Source of the DNA: Actinoplanes solisilvae
Lineage (GTDB): Bacteria; Actinomycetota; Actinomycetes; Mycobacteriales; Micromonosporaceae
Length of the DNA stretch: 64,000 nucleotides
Assembly (NCBI RefSeq): GCF_003999975.1
Contig: NZ_RJAC01000035.1
Span: forward strand, 1-64,000
Direction: 5' to 3'
Of the stretch, positions 7,252 to 16,045 are shown piece after piece (position 1 is the first letter of the stretch; each line of letters starts with the position of its first letter). Below the pieces are notes generated by a model. It was given only the letters and a program-made list of their open reading frames with translations. It made no database searches and had not been told where the DNA came from. A program made the position numbers and the translations under genes.

Positions 7252-8217
7252 ATGGCTCGCTTCGAGAGCCTTCTGGATGCCTGCGGGGGCACGCCGCTCG
7301 TCGGTCTGCCCCGGCTCTCGCCGACGGTGCCCGAAGGGGCACCGCCGGTGCGGCTCTGGGCGAAACTGGAAGACCGCAACCCGACCGGCAGCATCAAGGA
7401 CCGCGCCGCGCTCTTCATGGTGCGCGAGGCCGAGGAGTCGGGCCACCTGCGCGCGGGTGACACGATCCTCGAGCCGACCAGCGGCAACACCGGCATCGCC
7501 CTGGCCATGGTGGCCAAGCTGCGCGGTTACCGCCTGGTCTGCGTGATGCCCGAGAACGTGTCGGCCGAGCGGGTTCAGATGCTGCGCATGTACGGCGCCG
7601 AGATCCTCTTCTCGCCGGCCGCGGGCGGGTCCAATCAGGCCGTCGCCACGGCCAAGCAGATCGCCGCCGAGCACCCCGACTGGAAGATGCTCTACCAGTA
7701 CGGCAACCCGGCGAACGCCCGCGCGCACTATGAGACCACCGGTCCTGAGCTGCTGCACGACCTGCCCACGATCACCCATTTCGTGGCCGGCCTGGGCACC
7801 ACCGGCACGCTGATGGGCACCGGCCGCTTCCTCAAGGAGAAGGTCGAGGGCATCCGCATCATCGCGGCCGAGCCGCGCTACGGCGAGATCGTCTACGGCC
7901 TGCGCAACATCGACGAGGGCTATGTGCCCGAGCTGTACGACGCGTCGGTGCTCGACCGGCGTTTCTCGGTGGGCACCCGCGACGCCGTGCTGCGCACCCG
8001 CCAGCTGGTCGAGGTCGAGGGCATTTTCGCGGGCTTCTCCAGCGGCGCGATCCTGCACGCCGCGCTCGCCGTGGCGCACGAGGCGGTCAAGGCCGGTCAA
8101 CCAGCCGATGTCGCCTTCGTGATCGCCGACGGCGGCTGGAAATACCTTTCGACGGGCGCCTACGGCGGCACCCTGAACGATGCCGAGGAAGCCCTCGAGG
8201 GTCAGCTCTGGGCCTAA
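7252..8217 (+). CDS. cysM: CysO-thiocarboxylate-dependent cysteine synthase
   Basis: 321 residues of the PLP beta-family. The PLP lysine is in NPTGSIKDRAA (residue about 50), the substrate loop is TSGNTG and the phosphate loop is GLGTTGT. The sequence resembles mycobacterial CysM, which condenses O-phosphoserine with CysO thiocarboxylate rather than free sulfide. It begins 5 bases after cysO and ends in TAATAA. With mec and cysO it forms a complete local cysteine pathway that is resistant to oxidative loss of sulfide. Confidence 0.93.
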   Translation: MARFESLLDACGGTPLVGLPRLSPTVPEGAPPVRLWAKLEDRNPTGSIKDRAALFMVREAEESGHLRAGDTILEPTSGNTGIALAMVAKLRGYRLVCVMPENVSAERVQMLRMYGAEILFSPAAGGSNQAVATAKQIAAEHPDWKMLYQYGNPANARAHYETTGPELLHDLPTITHFVAGLGTTGTLMGTGRFLKEKVEGIRIIAAEPRYGEIVYGLRNIDEGYVPELYDASVLDRRFSVGTRDAVLRTRQLVEVEGIFAGFSSGAILHAALAVAHEAVKAGQPADVAFVIADGGWKYLSTGAYGGTLNDAEEALEGQLWA

Positions 8218-8624
8218 TAAGTGGCCGCTATCAGAATGTCGACTGTGAGCGGCCCGAGTGCGCAGACAAGCAGCAGCCACGGTAGAACCGGGCGGTGGAT
8301 CGACAGGAACGCGCCGACCGTAAGAACGACGCTCAGCAATCCGAATAGAGCGAGCGCCGGCACGTACCAGAAGGGCGCTCCGCCGACCACGGTGACGAAC
8401 GCGCGCAGGCCCACGCCGACCGCGCCGAAACCCAGCAGTGCCGCGCCGCCGGCCATCGTGAGCAGGCGCGCGGTGCTCGGGGCGGGATCATCGGGGGCCG
8501 GGAAACGGAAGAGCGTCTCGTGGTCGTCGAGCCCGTTCCGCGCCGGTGTACTCTCCCAGCCACCGAACGGCATGATCTCCGCCGCCTCGGTGTGCGTGGT
8601 GCGGGTCCTCTCGACCGTGGTCAC
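8214..8624 (-). CDS. Three-helix membrane protein of unknown function
   Basis: 136 residues from GTG at 8624: a ~45-residue polar N-terminus (PFGGWESTPARNGLDDHETLF) followed by three hydrophobic helices at roughly 55-78, 85-108 and 113-136. No catalytic motif is visible and I do not recognise the family. It converges on cysM with a 4-base overlap of the coding ends. In M. tuberculosis the corresponding slot carries a rhomboid-like gene and murI, neither of which is here. Confidence 0.6.
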   Translation of the reverse strand: MTTVERTRTTHTEAAEIMPFGGWESTPARNGLDDHETLFRFPAPDDPAPSTARLLTMAGGAALLGFGAVGVGLRAFVTVVGGAPFWYVPALALFGLLSVVLTVGAFLSIHRPVLPWLLLVCALGPLTVDILIAATY

Positions 8625-8885
8625 GCTGCCTCCGTCTGTTCCGTCCTCAGAAGTCCTCACTTTGTGCAACGCAAACGACTCACCGGACGTAACGGGAATT
8701 GCGCTAATGGCCGAGGTCACGAGCGGTGTGATGTACGTTGTCGATTTGGCGACAAATCGATCAGACGTTTACATCGCGCGCAGGTCCCGGCGTACGCTTC
8801 GCTCCGTGATTGACTGGTCTGCAGACTTCAGCACGGACCGGTCGGGCGGGGCGTGTTCGACCCAGCGTGAGCCAGAGGGACCCGC

Positions 8886-9632
8886 ATGCGACTGACCGTT
8901 CTCGGCTGCGCCGGCAGTTTTCCCGGCCCCGAGTCGGCTTGTTCCGCCTATCTCGTCGAGGCTGAGGGCTTCCGGCTGCTGATCGACTTCGGCTCGGGTT
9001 CGCTGTCCGCGTTGCAGCGCTACTCCGACATGAACAAGATCGACGCCATCATCCTGACCCATCTGCACTGCGACCACATGCTGGACGCCTGCACCTACAT
9101 CGTGGTTCGTCGATACGACCCGTCCGGCCCGCTCGCCCCGGTGCCGGTCTACGCGCCGCTCGGGGCGGCCGAGCGCATTTCCTCGGCCTACAGCCAGGAC
9201 AGCGAGACCATCGACGACGTCTACTCGTTCTACGGCCTGCAGCCGGGCACGTTCCCGATCGGTCCCTTCTCGATCACCGTCGATCGGGTCAACCATCCGA
9301 TCGAGACCTATGGCGTACGCATTGAGCACGCTGGGCGAGTGATCGCCTACTCCTCGGACACGGCGCCGTGCGAACCGCTGTTGCGGCTGGCCGCCGGAGC
9401 CGACCTGTTCCTGTGTGAGGCTAGTTACCTCGATGGCGCCGACAACCCGCCTGGCCTGCACCTTACCGGCGGCGAAGCGGGCGAGGCAGCGACCAAGGCC
9501 GATGTCGGGAAGCTCTTGCTGACCCATCTCGTGCCCGCGTGGGTCTCGGAGGCCTCTATTGTGGATGCCGCCGTGGCCGCGTTTGCGGGACCGGTTGAGG
9601 TCGTGCGCCCGGGTGCCCGTTACGATCTCTAG
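8886..9632 (+). CDS. Metallo-beta-lactamase-fold phosphodiesterase, Rv1339-like
   Basis: 248 residues. The MBL zinc motif is LTHLHCDHMLD (residues about 58-68, HxHxDH), with further ligands in YSSDTAP and near LLLTHLVP. Position between cysM and rph and overall sequence match Rv1339 of M. tuberculosis, described as an atypical class II cyclic-nucleotide phosphodiesterase that lowers cAMP. The ATG at 8886 follows a CAGAGGGACC ribosome site. RNase Z-like activity is the alternative, but the protein is short and lacks the RNase Z exosite arm. Confidence 0.85.
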   Translation: MRLTVLGCAGSFPGPESACSAYLVEAEGFRLLIDFGSGSLSALQRYSDMNKIDAIILTHLHCDHMLDACTYIVVRRYDPSGPLAPVPVYAPLGAAERISSAYSQDSETIDDVYSFYGLQPGTFPIGPFSITVDRVNHPIETYGVRIEHAGRVIAYSSDTAPCEPLLRLAAGADLFLCEASYLDGADNPPGLHLTGGEAGEAATKADVGKLLLTHLVPAWVSEASIVDAAVAAFAGPVEVVRPGARYDL

Positions 9633-9703
9633 GCCCGGGGCCGGGGCGATGAGTTCGGCCCGAGCGCGAGAGCACCAGCGGATCGTGATCTTGGAGTTGT
9701 TGC

Positions 9704-10915
9704 ATGCGCATCGTTCGCCTGGCCAACTTTGTGACGACCCATACGGGTGGCCTGCGGACCGCGCTCCGGAACCTCGGCGAGGGCTATCAGCGCGCCGGCC
9801 ACGAAGCGGTGCTGATCGTTCCCGGGCGTGAGCGCTCCGACAAGAGGACCTCGCAGGGCCGCGTCATCACCCTGCCGGCCGCCCAGTTGCCGCGCACCGG
9901 TGGTTATCGCGTCATGGCTGGTCGCCGCGAACTCACCAAGCTCCTCGACGACCTGGAGCCCGACCGCCTCGAGGTCTCCGACCGCACCACCCTGCGCTGG
10001 ACCGGCAACTGGGCCCGCCAGCGTGGCGTCGGCTCGGTGATGGTCTCGCACGAGAGCCTGGCCGGCCTGCTCGGTGTCTGGGGCATGCCCAAGCGCGACT
10101 CGCTGGCCGACAAGTTCAACCTGCGCACGGCCGAGTATTTCGACCAGATCATCTGCACCACCTCCTTCGCCGCCGCCGAGTTCCGCCGGCTGGGCGTGCC
10201 CAACCTGACCGAGGTGCCGCTCGGCGTCGACCTCGACGCGTTCCACCCCCGCCACGCCGACCCGGGGGTGCGCAACCGCTATGCCCGGCCCGGCGAACTG
10301 CTCGTCGTGTTCTGCAGCAGGCTTTCCGGCGTGAAGCGCCCTGAGCTCGCCGTGGACACGATAGCGGCGCTGCGCAACGACAAGGTGCCCGCCGTTCTCG
10401 CCGTGGCCGGAGACGGCGTACGGCGGGCCGCGCTGGCCTATCGCGCAGCCCGGCTGCCCGTCCGCTTCGCCGGGCACATCTCCGACCGTGCCGCCGTGGC
10501 CGCCCTGCTCGCCAGCGCTGACGTGGTGCTCGCCCCCGGCCCGGTCGAGACATTCGGCCTGGCCGCCCTCGAAGCGCTCGCCTGCGGAACCCCGGTCGTC
10601 GTCAACGAGTCGAGCGCCCTGCCCGAGGTGGTGGGCGACGCCGGCGTGGCCGTCCGCGGCGTCCCCGAGGCCTTCGCCGCCGGCGTTCGAGACCTGATGG
10701 AGCGTCCCGAGGTCGAGCGCCGCGAGGCCGCGCGGGCCCGTGCCGAGCATTTCGGCTGGCCGCAGGCGGTCGACGGATTCCTGCGAGCGCACGGCGCACT
10801 GCCCGAGGCCGCGCTGGCCGCCCGGCAGCAGCGATCCGCTCCCGCGGCCAAGCTGCGCCCGGCCGTTCCGCGCCCGGCGCTGCCGTCGGACGCCCCGACC
10901 GGCTGGTTCGGCTGA
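9704..10915 (+). CDS. GT4 family glycosyltransferase, probably mannosyltransferase
   Basis: 403 residues with a two-domain GT-B layout. The N-terminal acceptor domain begins RIVRLANFVTTHTGGLRTAL. The C-terminal nucleotide-sugar domain has VEVPLGVDLDAFHP, the strand VVFCSRLSGVKRPEL, and the donor motif APGPVETFGLAALEALACGTPVV (E-x7-E type) around residues 285-305. It resembles actinobacterial GDP-mannose-dependent alpha-mannosyltransferases (PimB/MgtA group), which act on phosphatidylinositol or glycolipids at the inner membrane. The acceptor cannot be read from sequence. The C-terminal ~40 residues are Ala/Pro rich. Confidence 0.82.
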   Translation: MRIVRLANFVTTHTGGLRTALRNLGEGYQRAGHEAVLIVPGRERSDKRTSQGRVITLPAAQLPRTGGYRVMAGRRELTKLLDDLEPDRLEVSDRTTLRWTGNWARQRGVGSVMVSHESLAGLLGVWGMPKRDSLADKFNLRTAEYFDQIICTTSFAAAEFRRLGVPNLTEVPLGVDLDAFHPRHADPGVRNRYARPGELLVVFCSRLSGVKRPELAVDTIAALRNDKVPAVLAVAGDGVRRAALAYRAARLPVRFAGHISDRAAVAALLASADVVLAPGPVETFGLAALEALACGTPVVVNESSALPEVVGDAGVAVRGVPEAFAAGVRDLMERPEVERREAARARAEHFGWPQAVDGFLRAHGALPEAALAARQQRSAPAAKLRPAVPRPALPSDAPTGWFG

Positions 10916-10943
10916 GACCAACCACGCGGCGGGGGTGTCCGCG

Positions 10944-10994
10944 GCGCGGTTATCCACAGAGCGCGGTCATCCCGGAAGCGCGGTTATCCACAGG
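10944..10994 (+). repeat. Three tandem 17-bp units, two with perfect DnaA boxes
   Basis: Three head-to-tail 17-mers all begin GCGCGGT. Units 1 (10944-10960) and 3 (10978-10994) read GCGCGGTTATCCACAG plus one base and contain TTATCCACA, the ideal DnaA box, at 10950-10958 and 10984-10992. Unit 2 (10961-10977) is degenerate (GCGCGGTCATCCCGGAA). The cluster lies 50-100 bases upstream of the rph start, in the only gap before it. DnaA-dependent control of rph-rdgB, or DnaA titration, is inferred. Confidence 0.8.
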
Positions 10995-11043
10995 TGGTGG
11001 GGCCTGCGCGGCGGTTCCGCCCGGCGCCTAATAAGGTTCAGGC

Positions 11044-11772
11044 ATGGCACGCCCCGACGGCCGCTCGGCCGACCAGTTGCGACCGGTCACCCTCACCCGC
11101 CACTGGAGCATCCACCCCGAAGGGTCGGTGCTCGTCGAGTTCGGCAACACGCGAGTGCTCTGCACTGCAAGCGTGACCGAGGGCGTGCCCCGCTGGCGCA
11201 AGGGCTCCGGCCTCGGCTGGGTCACCGCCGAATACGCCATGCTCCCGCGGGCCACCAACACCCGGGGCGACCGTGAGAGCGTCAAGGGCAAGGTCGGCGG
11301 CCGCACCCAGGAGATCTCCCGCCTGATCGGCCGCAGCCTGCGCGCCTGCATCGACCTCAAGGCCCTCGGTGAGAACTCGGTCGTTCTCGACTGCGACGTG
11401 CTGCAGGCCGACGGTGGCACCCGCACGGCCGCGATCACCGGCGCCTACGTGGCGCTGCACGACGCGGTGGGCTGGCTGGCCGAGCGCAAGTCCCTGGCCG
11501 GCAAGGTCGACAAGGTCATGCACCGGTCGATCCAGGCGGTCAGCGTCGGCATCATCGAGGGCGAGCCCCGCCTCGACCTCAACTACGTCGAAGACGTCGC
11601 CGCCGAGGTCGACATGAACGTGGTGTGCACCGGCGAGGGTGACTTCGTCGAGGTGCAGGGCACGGGTGAGAACGGCGTCTTCCGCCGCGACCAGATGGAT
11701 TCCCTGCTCGACCTGGCTCTGGCCGGGTGCGCCGACCTCGCCGCCGCCCAGGCGAAGGCGCTGGCCGCGTGA
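11044..11772 (+). CDS. rph: Ribonuclease PH
   Basis: 242 residues, standard size. Recognised by HPEGSVLVEFGNTRVLCTAS near the start, the phosphate-binding basic stretch GRTQEISRLIGRSLRAC (residues about 82-98), and LDCDVLQADGGTRTAAITGA. It is a hexameric phosphorolytic 3'-to-5' exonuclease that trims tRNA 3' ends. Its last four bases overlap the start of rdgB (GTGA), as in other Actinobacteria. The DnaA-box repeat lies immediately upstream. Confidence 0.96.
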   Translation: MARPDGRSADQLRPVTLTRHWSIHPEGSVLVEFGNTRVLCTASVTEGVPRWRKGSGLGWVTAEYAMLPRATNTRGDRESVKGKVGGRTQEISRLIGRSLRACIDLKALGENSVVLDCDVLQADGGTRTAAITGAYVALHDAVGWLAERKSLAGKVDKVMHRSIQAVSVGIIEGEPRLDLNYVEDVAAEVDMNVVCTGEGDFVEVQGTGENGVFRRDQMDSLLDLALAGCADLAAAQAKALAA

Positions 11773-12383
11773 GCGCGAGGCTGCTGCTCGCCACTGCGAA
11801 CAAGAAGAAGCTGGTCGAGCTCCAGCGCATTCTCGACGTGTCGCTCGGGGCCAACCGCATCGCGCTGGTCGGCCTGGCCGAGTTCGAGGGCTACCCCGAC
11901 GTGCCCGAGACGGGCCTGACCTTCGGCGAAAACGCGCTGATCAAGGCCCGCGAGGGTGCCAAGCGCACGGGCCTGCCGACCGTGGCCGACGACTCGGGCC
12001 TCGCCGTCGACGCGCTCAACGGCATGCCGGGCGTGTTCAGCGCGCGCTGGTCCGGCGCTCACGGCAACGACGACGCCAACCTCGACCTGGTGCTGGCCCA
12101 GATCTCCGACGTGGCCGACGGACAGCGCGGCGGTGCGTTCGTCTGTGCCGCGGCGCTCGTGCTGCCCAACGGTCGCGAGCACCTGGTCGAGGGCCGGCAG
12201 GCGGGCCGCATCCTGCGCGCGCGGCGAGGCGACGGGGGCTTCGGCTACGACCCGATCTTCCTCGGCGACGGTCAGTCCCGCACCAACGCCGAGCTGTCCC
12301 CGGCCGAGAAAGACGCGATCAGTCACCGGGGCAAGGCCTTCCGTGAGCTCTCGAAGGTCATCGCGCGCGAGGTGACCGGTTAG
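11769..12383 (+). CDS. rdgB: XTP/dITP diphosphatase (non-canonical purine NTPase)
   Basis: 204 residues from GTG 11769, coupled to rph by a 4-base overlap. It begins LLLATANKKKLVELQRIL, the Ham1/RdgB start, and contains TFGENALIKAREGAKRTGLP, ADDSGLAVDALNGMPGVFSARW, GGFGYDPIF and the terminal SHRGKAFREL. It hydrolyses ITP, dITP and XTP to monophosphates and so keeps deaminated purines out of nucleic acids. All expected motifs are intact. Confidence 0.95.
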   Translation: MSARLLLATANKKKLVELQRILDVSLGANRIALVGLAEFEGYPDVPETGLTFGENALIKAREGAKRTGLPTVADDSGLAVDALNGMPGVFSARWSGAHGNDDANLDLVLAQISDVADGQRGGAFVCAAALVLPNGREHLVEGRQAGRILRARRGDGGFGYDPIFLGDGQSRTNAELSPAEKDAISHRGKAFRELSKVIAREVTG

Positions 12384-12438
12384 GCTTGAACAGTCGACAT
12401 GGGGGTATGGCACACCGAAATCGTCTGGGGGAACTCTC

Positions 12439-12609
12439 ATGCAGCTTCGGTTCGCCGCGCTTCTCGCGGCCACAGTGCTGGTCGGGCTGTCCGTGGTCTT
12501 CGCGAGCGGGCCGGTGACCTCCGGCAGCGCCGTCCCTGACACCGCGACGTACGTCGTTCTTCAAGCCCCGGCCGACGACTGCCCCTGGGCGTCGAGCTCC
12601 GCCGCCTGA
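12439..12609 (+). CDS. Small exported or membrane-anchored protein
   Basis: 56 residues. Starting MQLRFAALLAATVLVGLSVV, the first ~22 residues are one hydrophobic helix resembling a signal peptide. A short polar segment with a single Cys (APADDCPW) and a Ser/Ala tail follow. The ATG lies 7 bases after a GGGGGAA ribosome site and the stop is followed by an intrinsic terminator, which supports a real short gene. Function unknown; it has no lipobox. Confidence 0.55.
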   Translation: MQLRFAALLAATVLVGLSVVFASGPVTSGSAVPDTATYVVLQAPADDCPWASSSAA

Positions 12610-12627
12610 TCCCGCTGATCCGAAGCC

Positions 12628-12656
12628 GGCCCCGTCGTGACCGACGGGGCCTTTTT
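12628..12656 (+). terminator. Intrinsic terminator with T-run
   Basis: GGCCCCGTCG pairs with CGACGGGGCC across a TGAC loop, followed directly by TTTTT. This is a classic intrinsic terminator about 19 bases after the small exported protein gene, closing the rph-rdgB region. Confidence 0.88.
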
Positions 12657-12743
12657 CATATCCGCGCGACCCTGCCTTGGCATTATTTGCCGCACGGACT
12701 ACCGTCTGATGAAACTTAGTACCGTGTTGGACGGAGGACGACG

Positions 12744-14036
12744 ATGTCCGCAACCGCGATACAGCCGCCACGAGCGGACGCCCGGCGTCGCGCGATCGTG
12801 GCCGGGTCGGTCGGCAACTTCATCGAGTGGTACGAGTTCGGGGTTTACGGCTTCTTCGCCACGATCATCGCCGCCCGGTTCTTCAGCACCGGTGACCAGT
12901 CGTCGTTCGAGTCGCTGATCGCCACGTACGCGTCGTTCGCCATCGGTTTCTTCTTCCGCCCGGTCGGCGCCTGGCTCTTCGGCCGTCTCGGCGACCGCAT
13001 CGGACGCAAGCCCGTCCTGGTCGCCGTGCTCGCCACCATGTCCGGCGCGACGGCTCTGATCGGCCTGCTCCCGACGTACGCCTCGATCGGGCTGGCCGCG
13101 CCGATCATCCTGACCCTGGTCCGCATCGTGCAAGGCCTGTCCGCCGGTGGCGAGTTCGGCGGGGCGGTGTCCGTGATGACCGAGTTCGCCCCGCCTGGCC
13201 GTCGCGGGCTCTACGGCGCGTGGCAGTCGTTCACCGTCGCCGTCGGCCTGCTCGCCGGGGCCGGCACCTCCGCGATCCTCGCCTCTCTGATGAGCGAGAG
13301 CGCGCTCGAGTCGTGGGGCTGGCGGATCGCCTTCCTGCTCGCGGCGCCGCTCGGCGTGATCGCCCTGATCCTGCGCTCGCGGCTCGAGGAGACCCCGGCG
13401 TTCCAAGCCGCCGCGCCCGCCGAGGTCGCCAAGGCGAGCGTGGGCGAGACGGCCCGGGCCATCGCGCTGGGCGTCGCGCGGCTGATGGGCTGGTCGGCCG
13501 CCGGTTACACGTTCCTGGTCGTCATCCCGTCCTACCTGCAGAGCAGCCTGCACGCGACGTTCCACCAGGCGCTGGTCGCGACCGTCGTCGCCAACGCCGG
13601 CTTCGCCCTGGCGATCCTGCCCGCCGGGTGGCTCTCCGACCGCGTCGGCCGCCGCTGGGTGATGCTCTCCGGCGTCGTGCTCATCACGATCCTGGCGCTG
13701 CCCCTGCTCAACGTGCTGCAGGACGAGTCGGCCGGGCTCGGGGCCAAGTCGGCCGCCGTCTTCGCCGCGGGCTTCGTGGTGGGGCTCATCGCCGGTCCCG
13801 GTCCCGCGATGCTGGCCGAGATGTTCCCGACGAACGTGCGCTACACCGGGCTGGGCCTGGCCTATTCGCTGTCGAACGCGGTCTTCTCCGGCTCGGCGGG
13901 CCTGATCATCACGTCGCTGATCAAGAGCACCGGCAACATCGACGTCCCGGCCTACTACGTCATGGCCACCTGCGTCGTCAGCGCCGTGGCGATCGCGACG
14001 CTGCGCACCGACAACCGCGGCAAGGAGCTGTCATGA
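12744..14036 (+). CDS. MHS-family MFS permease heading an anhydromuropeptide operon
   Basis: 430 residues, 12 predicted helices. VGNFIEWYEFGVYGFFATIIA at residues 24-44 and RPVGAWLFGRLGDRIGRKPVL are signatures of the metabolite:H+ symporter subfamily, which includes proline/betaine, alpha-ketoglutarate and shikimate importers. Its stop overlaps anmK (ATGA), and rpiR and murQ follow without gaps. The substrate is therefore inferred to be 1,6-anhydro-MurNAc, MurNAc or a small muropeptide, a job done in E. coli by AmpG or a PTS. A GGACGGAGGACGACG ribosome site precedes ATG 12744. Confidence 0.82.
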   Translation: MSATAIQPPRADARRRAIVAGSVGNFIEWYEFGVYGFFATIIAARFFSTGDQSSFESLIATYASFAIGFFFRPVGAWLFGRLGDRIGRKPVLVAVLATMSGATALIGLLPTYASIGLAAPIILTLVRIVQGLSAGGEFGGAVSVMTEFAPPGRRGLYGAWQSFTVAVGLLAGAGTSAILASLMSESALESWGWRIAFLLAAPLGVIALILRSRLEETPAFQAAAPAEVAKASVGETARAIALGVARLMGWSAAGYTFLVVIPSYLQSSLHATFHQALVATVVANAGFALAILPAGWLSDRVGRRWVMLSGVVLITILALPLLNVLQDESAGLGAKSAAVFAAGFVVGLIAGPGPAMLAEMFPTNVRYTGLGLAYSLSNAVFSGSAGLIITSLIKSTGNIDVPAYYVMATCVVSAVAIATLRTDNRGKELS

Positions 14037-15202
14037 CCACGATCGTCGGCCTCATGTCCGGCACCTCGCACGACGCGATCGACGCCGCCGCCGTCGAGGC
14101 GACCGCGAACGGCGACGAACTGGTGCTCCGCTTCCTCGGGATGGTCAGCACCTCGTACCCGAAGGAACTGGATGATCTGCTCGTCGGTGCGCTGCCGCCC
14201 GCGAGTACGACCTTCGCCGACGTGTGCCGCCTCGACACCGGGATCGGCCAGGCCTTCGCCGGAGCGGCCGCCCGCGCGATCGACGAGCTCTGCGGCGGGC
14301 ACGCCGACCTGATCGTCTCGCACGGCCAGACCGTCTATCACTGGGTCGAGGGCAACATCGTGCGGGGCACGCTCCAGATCGGTCAGCCCGCCTGGATCGC
14401 CGAACATACCGGCACCACCGTCGTCGCCGATCTGCGCTCTCGTGACGTGGCCGCCGGGGGCCAGGGCGCGCCGCTGGTCAGCGCGTTCGACGTGATGTGG
14501 CTGCGCGGTCTGGGCGCCTCACGGGCGGCGGCGGTCAACCTCGGCGGCATCGCCAACGCCACGATCGTCACCCCCGATCGCGACCCGATCGCCTTCGACA
14601 CCGGACCGGCCAACGCACTGATCGACGCGTTCGTCACCGCGCGCACGGACGGCCGGTCCACGTTCGACACCAACGGCACCCGCGCCCTGCTCGGTCACGA
14701 GAACGAGGCGCTGCTCGCCCGCCTGCTCGACGAGCCGTACTATCGCCTGCCCGCTCCCAAGACCACGGGCAAAGAGCTTTTCCACGGCGAGTACGTCGAC
14801 AAGCAACTCGCCGGTTTCGAAGAGCTCTCGACCGAGGACGTCGTCGCCACACTCACCCGCCTGACCGCCCGCACGGTCGCCGAGGCGATCGGCGACCGCG
14901 CCACCGACGTCATCCTCTCCGGCGGCGGCACCCGCAACCCCGCCCTGGTCGCGATGATCGCCGAGGAGCTGCCCGCCGCCCGCGTCCGCGTCTCCGACGA
15001 GCTGGGCCTGCCCTCCGCGGCCAAGGAATCCATCGCGTTCGCGGTGCTCGGGCTGCTGACCGTCGAGGGCTACCCCGGCTCGGTGCCGTCGTGCACCGGC
15101 GCCCGCGGCCCGCGCGTGCTCGGCACGGTCGTCCCGGGACTGGCTCCGGTGCCGTCTACGCTGCCCGCAGCCCCTGCCCGGCTGCGAATCGAGGCATCGT
15201 GA
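14033..15202 (+). CDS. anmK: Anhydro-N-acetylmuramic acid kinase
   Basis: 389 residues, the family length. It begins TTIVGLMSGTSHDAIDAAAV, the AnmK phosphate-binding start, with HGQTVYHWVEG (residues about 100), VNLGGIANATIV, FDTGPANALIDAFV and LSGGGTRNPALVA also conserved. It cleaves the 1,6-anhydro ring and phosphorylates to MurNAc-6-phosphate. It overlaps the permease by four bases and the next gene by four bases (GTGA), giving strict translational coupling. Confidence 0.94.
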   Translation: MTTIVGLMSGTSHDAIDAAAVEATANGDELVLRFLGMVSTSYPKELDDLLVGALPPASTTFADVCRLDTGIGQAFAGAAARAIDELCGGHADLIVSHGQTVYHWVEGNIVRGTLQIGQPAWIAEHTGTTVVADLRSRDVAAGGQGAPLVSAFDVMWLRGLGASRAAAVNLGGIANATIVTPDRDPIAFDTGPANALIDAFVTARTDGRSTFDTNGTRALLGHENEALLARLLDEPYYRLPAPKTTGKELFHGEYVDKQLAGFEELSTEDVVATLTRLTARTVAEAIGDRATDVILSGGGTRNPALVAMIAEELPAARVRVSDELGLPSAAKESIAFAVLGLLTVEGYPGSVPSCTGARGPRVLGTVVPGLAPVPSTLPAAPARLRIEAS

Positions 15203-16044
15203 CCACCCCGCACGACCTGCGCGCCCGCCTCCGTGCGGTGCTGCCGACGCTGAGCCCGGCCGGCCGGCAGATCGTCGCCGAGCTCGAACGCGACCCGGCC
15301 GCGGCGGCCCAGCTCACCGTCCACCAGCTCGCCGGCCGCGTCGACACAAGCCCATCCAGCGTCGTACGGGTGGCACGCGCGCTCGGCTATGAGGGCTACC
15401 CGCAACTGCGGCTCGCGCTGGCCGCTCTGCCCGTGGAACCTTCGCTGTGGGTCGACGCCGATGTCGACATGACCGACGACGCGGGGACCGTCATCCGCAA
15501 GCTGGCCGACTTCGAGGCCCGCCAGCTTCAGGAGACCGCCGAGCTGCTCGACGCCGGCCAGCTCGAGGCCGCGGCCCGCGCGATCACCGCGGCCCGCCGC
15601 GTGGTCGTCTACGGCGTCGGTGGTTCGGGCATCGCCGCTCGCGACCTGGCCGGCAAGCTCGGCCGCCTCGGTGTGCTCGCCCAGAGCCACCACGACATCG
15701 ACACGGCCCTGCCCGACGCCGCCCTCGCCCGCCCCGACGACGTGGCCATCGGCATCTCACACGGTGGCGAGAGCGCGGGCACGCTGGCCCCGCTGCGCCT
15801 GGCCGCCGAGCGGGGCGCGGTGACCGTCGCCGTCACCGGCATGCCGCGCTCCCCGCTGGCCGAGACGTCGACCCACGTTCTGCTCACGGCCGGGCGCGAG
15901 TTCGGTTTCCGGCCCGCCGCGATGGCCAGCCGCACCGGGCAACTCCTCGCCGGGGACGCCCTGTTCGCCCGGGTCGCCCAACTTCTGCCGGGCGCCCGCG
16001 ACGCGCTCCGGCGCACGTACGACAGCCTGCGCGAAGGACGCTGA
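15199..16044 (+). CDS. RpiR-type regulator, MurR-like
   Basis: 281 residues from GTG 15199. An N-terminal HTH (AQLTVHQLAGRVDTSPSSVVRVARALGYEGYPQLR, about 35-70) is followed by a SIS sugar-phosphate isomerase domain (VVVYGVGGSGIAARDLAGKL, about 134; ISHGGESAGTLAPL, about 184). The SIS domain of such regulators binds a sugar phosphate. Lying between anmK and murQ, this one is inferred to sense MurNAc-6-phosphate and control the operon, as MurR does in E. coli. It is only one base away from murQ. Confidence 0.88.
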   Translation: MTTPHDLRARLRAVLPTLSPAGRQIVAELERDPAAAAQLTVHQLAGRVDTSPSSVVRVARALGYEGYPQLRLALAALPVEPSLWVDADVDMTDDAGTVIRKLADFEARQLQETAELLDAGQLEAAARAITAARRVVVYGVGGSGIAARDLAGKLGRLGVLAQSHHDIDTALPDAALARPDDVAIGISHGGESAGTLAPLRLAAERGAVTVAVTGMPRSPLAETSTHVLLTAGREFGFRPAAMASRTGQLLAGDALFARVAQLLPGARDALRRTYDSLREGR

Positions 16045-16045
16045 C

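Noticed and set aside
10944..10994. Possible replication origin
   Set aside because: Only two good DnaA boxes, no dnaA, dnaN, recF or AT-rich unwinding region; treated as a regulatory or titration site.
12710..12743. RpiR-type operator upstream of the MHS permease (TGAAACTTAGT)
   Set aside because: Only one half-site is convincing; no symmetric partner was found, so it is not listed as a site.
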